This document shows, piece after piece, positions 5,138 through 6,717 of a stretch of 6,717 bases of DNA. The notes under the pieces are model-generated. The model saw only the letters and a program-made list of their open reading frames with translations. It had not been told where the DNA came from and did not search any database. A program made the translations under genes and the position numbers. This stretch comes from Candidatus Gastranaerophilales bacterium (GTDB lineage Bacteria; Cyanobacteriota; Vampirovibrionia; Gastranaerophilales; CAJFVJ01). Location of the stretch: the NCBI GenBank assembly GCA_028694275.1, contig JAQUTS010000096.1:1-6717 (forward strand). Direction: 5' to 3'. Every line of letters starts with the position of its first letter. Within the stretch, counting starts at the first letter, position 1.

Positions 5138-5627
5138 ACTCGCAATCGCAGTCTTTTTTAGCAGCGGCAATGGGCTCATAATCCATTTCATCAAGTTGTT
5201 GGCGAAGTTCATCAACAGTAACTTTCAAAATCGGTGATGACATACTTTTGCGAAGAAAAACTTCTTTAATCCCTGATTGAACAATAAATCTTTTGCAAAG
5301 AATACAAATAAAATCATGCCCGTAAATGTACATTGTCGCGCCTTCGCAGCGTTCTTTGCCTGCTTGTATTATTGCATTTTGCTCTGCATGAATACTTCTG
5401 CAAGTTTCATATCTTGTTCCTGAAGGAATATTATTAACCATTCTGTAGCAGAAATTTCTCTCCGCGCAAGACACAACCTTGGATGGAGTACCATTATAGC
5501 CTGTAGCTTTTACTGTTTTATCATTTGCCACAATTACAGCACCCACTTGAGCTCTAAGACAATTTGAGCGCAAAGATGCAGTTTTTGCCACTTCGATAAA
5601 ATAATCCGTCCAATTAATGATTTCCAT
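5136..5627 (-). CDS. Deoxycytidylate (dCMP) deaminase family protein
   Basis: The protein has 163 residues and the cytidine/dCMP deaminase fold. The family reaction turns dCMP into dUMP, the precursor for dTMP, using a zinc-bound water in the cytoplasm. Visible are the substrate loop ATGYNGTPS (41-49), the zinc/proton-shuttle motif H80-A-E82-Q-N, and the second zinc motif C108-I-L-C111. Extra cysteines C54, C60 and C76 and the stretch NNIPSGTRYETCRSIHAEQN (65-84) resemble the clostridial type. The proline that normally precedes the first cysteine of PCxxC is I107 here, which is odd. I chose the ATG at 5627 because AAGGAG lies 6 nt upstream; the frame is open back to 5672 but without a binding site. 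It overlaps the upstream YkgJ-family gene by 14 bp, so translation is probably coupled. It is the last gene of the minus-strand operon. Confidence 0.85.
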   Translation of the reverse strand: MEIINWTDYFIEVAKTASLRSNCLRAQVGAVIVANDKTVKATGYNGTPSKVVSCAERNFCYRMVNNIPSGTRYETCRSIHAEQNAIIQAGKERCEGATMYIYGHDFICILCKRFIVQSGIKEVFLRKSMSSPILKVTVDELRQQLDEMDYEPIAAAKKDCDCE

Positions 5628-6144
5628 TACCTGCTCCTTCATCTGAGAGTCTGCCTTTATTTTCAAGGTCATTAAGCCTGTCTATAATTGACTGAATTTC
5701 GGCCCAGTTTTTTTCTGCCTGTTCTTTATATCCGCACCCGGGGTTAAAATACGTTCTGGGACTGGGGATAGGGTACATTCTGCAAAAATTTGGCCTGTCT
5801 TCATGTATTGTACAATGATTCTGCGAATCGAGATACCTACATTTAAAATATGTTACTTCGTTTTCTTTTTTTCCGAAATGCTCAAGCGTCTTAGTTACAA
5901 ATTCTTCATTGTATTTTTTCATCACCTCTGTGGTTTCATAAGGCTCAAATACAGTAAGAAAGTCCTTCGCTCCTTCGGTCATTTTAGCTTCTTCTTCATT
6001 AACGGGAAGCCTTGTCGCAAGAGCCAAAACCTCTTCATAAAGCATTCCTCCTCGAAAAATTGCATAACAGCACTTTCCGCAGCCATTGCACAATGACTGA
6101 GGGAGCTTCATAAGTTCTTCTACTCTTTTGGTAATATCTGACAT
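5614..6144 (-). CDS. YkgJ-family cysteine-cluster protein, copy B
   Basis: This 176-residue soluble protein belongs to the YkgJ / UPF0153 family (CxxCxxCC type), thought to bind zinc or iron but without a settled function. It has C19-N-G-C22-G-K-C25-C26 near the N-terminus, then C102-R-Y-L-D...C111-T-I-H-E-D-R-P-N-F-C121-R-M-Y-P, and a late PGC137GY, which together make the full family set of eight cysteines. The middle (35-95) is helical and charged. The start ATG at 6144 has AAAGG 8 nt upstream and is only 1 nt after the stop of copy A. Its 3' end overlaps the dCMP deaminase start by 14 bp. The three genes are clearly one operon, so a shared process such as metal supply or redox-linked nucleotide metabolism is possible, but this is inference. 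Confidence 0.85.
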   Translation of the reverse strand: MSDITKRVEELMKLPQSLCNGCGKCCYAIFRGGMLYEEVLALATRLPVNEEEAKMTEGAKDFLTVFEPYETTEVMKKYNEEFVTKTLEHFGKKENEVTYFKCRYLDSQNHCTIHEDRPNFCRMYPIPSPRTYFNPGCGYKEQAEKNWAEIQSIIDRLNDLENKGRLSDEGAGNGNH

Positions 6145-6145
6145 T

Positions 6146-6715
6146 CTACCAGCCTTTTGCCCCGTATTTAATGAAAGGTTTTATGTTATTTTCTATTTTT
6201 TCCTTGAGTTCTTTCAAAGAAATATTCAACTCCGGAACAAAAGCATCAGGGCCTTCTAATGTCTCAACCTCGTAGATTTTTTCTTTCAAACTTCTGATAT
6301 TTGATCTGACTCTTTCTCTTTCAAGATATTGCCAACCTCGAAAACCACACCCGGGCGGCATTACAACCCAACCGTCAATAGGAGCTGTACGACAGCAAGT
6401 CGGCCTATCTTCATAATATGTACATTTTCCGTCTTTTAGTTTTTCACAATAATAAAAAGGAACATCTATACCTGTAGCATCAGGAGAAATGTTTTTTTCT
6501 CTCAAAACTTGCTCTACTGTACCGGATTCTTTTTCCATTGCCTCTTGAACTGAAGAATATCTTTTAAAAAAGTCGATAAAAACCCAGGCTTCTCTCTCTC
6601 CTTTGGCTTTCATCTCAAGTAATTCTTCATAAGTAAAATCTGTTGCGATGCCGCGGCAGCATTTTCCGCACATATTGCACAAGTCTGCTATATTTCGCGC
6701 ATCAGTATCTTTCAT
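6146..6715 (-). CDS. YkgJ-family cysteine-cluster protein, copy A (5' end near window edge)
   Basis: This 189-residue paralogue of the next gene in the operon has the same order of motifs: C13-N-M-C16-G-K-C19-C20, then YYC90EKLKDGKC98TYYEDRPTC107C108RTAP, and PGC123GF. It has one more cysteine (C107 beside C108) than copy B. The C-terminal tail (130-180) is long and strongly helical, rich in Lys and Glu, and could be a coiled coil; copy B has only a short version. The two copies are clearly related by motif layout but differ widely between motifs, so the duplication is old. The ATG at 6715 is two bases from the window end, so its ribosome binding site is not visible and the true start could lie further upstream. 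Confidence 0.83.
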   Translation of the reverse strand: MKDTDARNIADLCNMCGKCCRGIATDFTYEELLEMKAKGEREAWVFIDFFKRYSSVQEAMEKESGTVEQVLREKNISPDATGIDVPFYYCEKLKDGKCTYYEDRPTCCRTAPIDGWVVMPPGCGFRGWQYLERERVRSNIRSLKEKIYEVETLEGPDAFVPELNISLKELKEKIENNIKPFIKYGAKGW

Positions 6716-6717
6716 AA

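Noticed and set aside
5803..6096. Plus-strand open frame of 97 codons
   Set aside because: It is antisense to the YkgJ-family gene whose cysteine motifs are clear.

Overview
This window comes from a low-GC bacterial genome. The genes are closely spaced, use AGGAG-type ribosome binding sites, and in two clear cases start with GTG. The gene content fits an anaerobic or gut-type lineage: a class II (B12-dependent) ribonucleotide reductase, paired YkgJ-family cysteine-cluster proteins and a clostridial-style dCMP deaminase. Candidates are Bacillota or the non-photosynthetic relatives of cyanobacteria (Vampirovibrionia/Gastranaerophilales). That placement is a guess from gene style, not something the sequence proves.

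Layout from left to right. (1) 1-873, minus: the N-terminal 291 residues of an NrdJ-type ribonucleotide reductase, cut by the window edge. (2) 874-1353: 480 bp without a gene. It holds nested inverted repeats, a terminator-like hairpin facing nrdJ and an 18/20 inverted repeat pair, so it may be a structured leader or small RNA. (3) 1354-1881, plus: a small TPR protein, convergent with (4) 1902-2231, minus: a zinc-ribbon protein, with a perfect inverted repeat between them. (5) 2354-2585, plus: a compact unit made of a 16-bp palindrome over a promoter, a 31-residue single-span membrane peptide and a strong terminator. (6) 4090 to about 2685, minus: a GT4-like glycosyltransferase with a degenerate donor motif, then a 47-residue acidic peptide, then a strong terminator. 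(7) 4392-4583, plus: a free-standing LuxR/GerE-type DNA-binding domain. (8) 4663-5133, plus: a secreted protein with its own near-consensus promoter. (9) 6715-5136, minus: a tightly coupled operon of two YkgJ-family proteins and a dCMP deaminase.

The ribonucleotide reductase and the dCMP deaminase at the two ends both feed the dNTP pool, but they lie in separate transcription units. No mobile element with a transposase, no CRISPR array, no tRNA and no rRNA was seen. The parts that look least described are the palindrome-controlled membrane peptide unit, the structured nrdJ upstream region, and the coupling of two cysteine-cluster proteins to a zinc deaminase whose zinc motif is altered.
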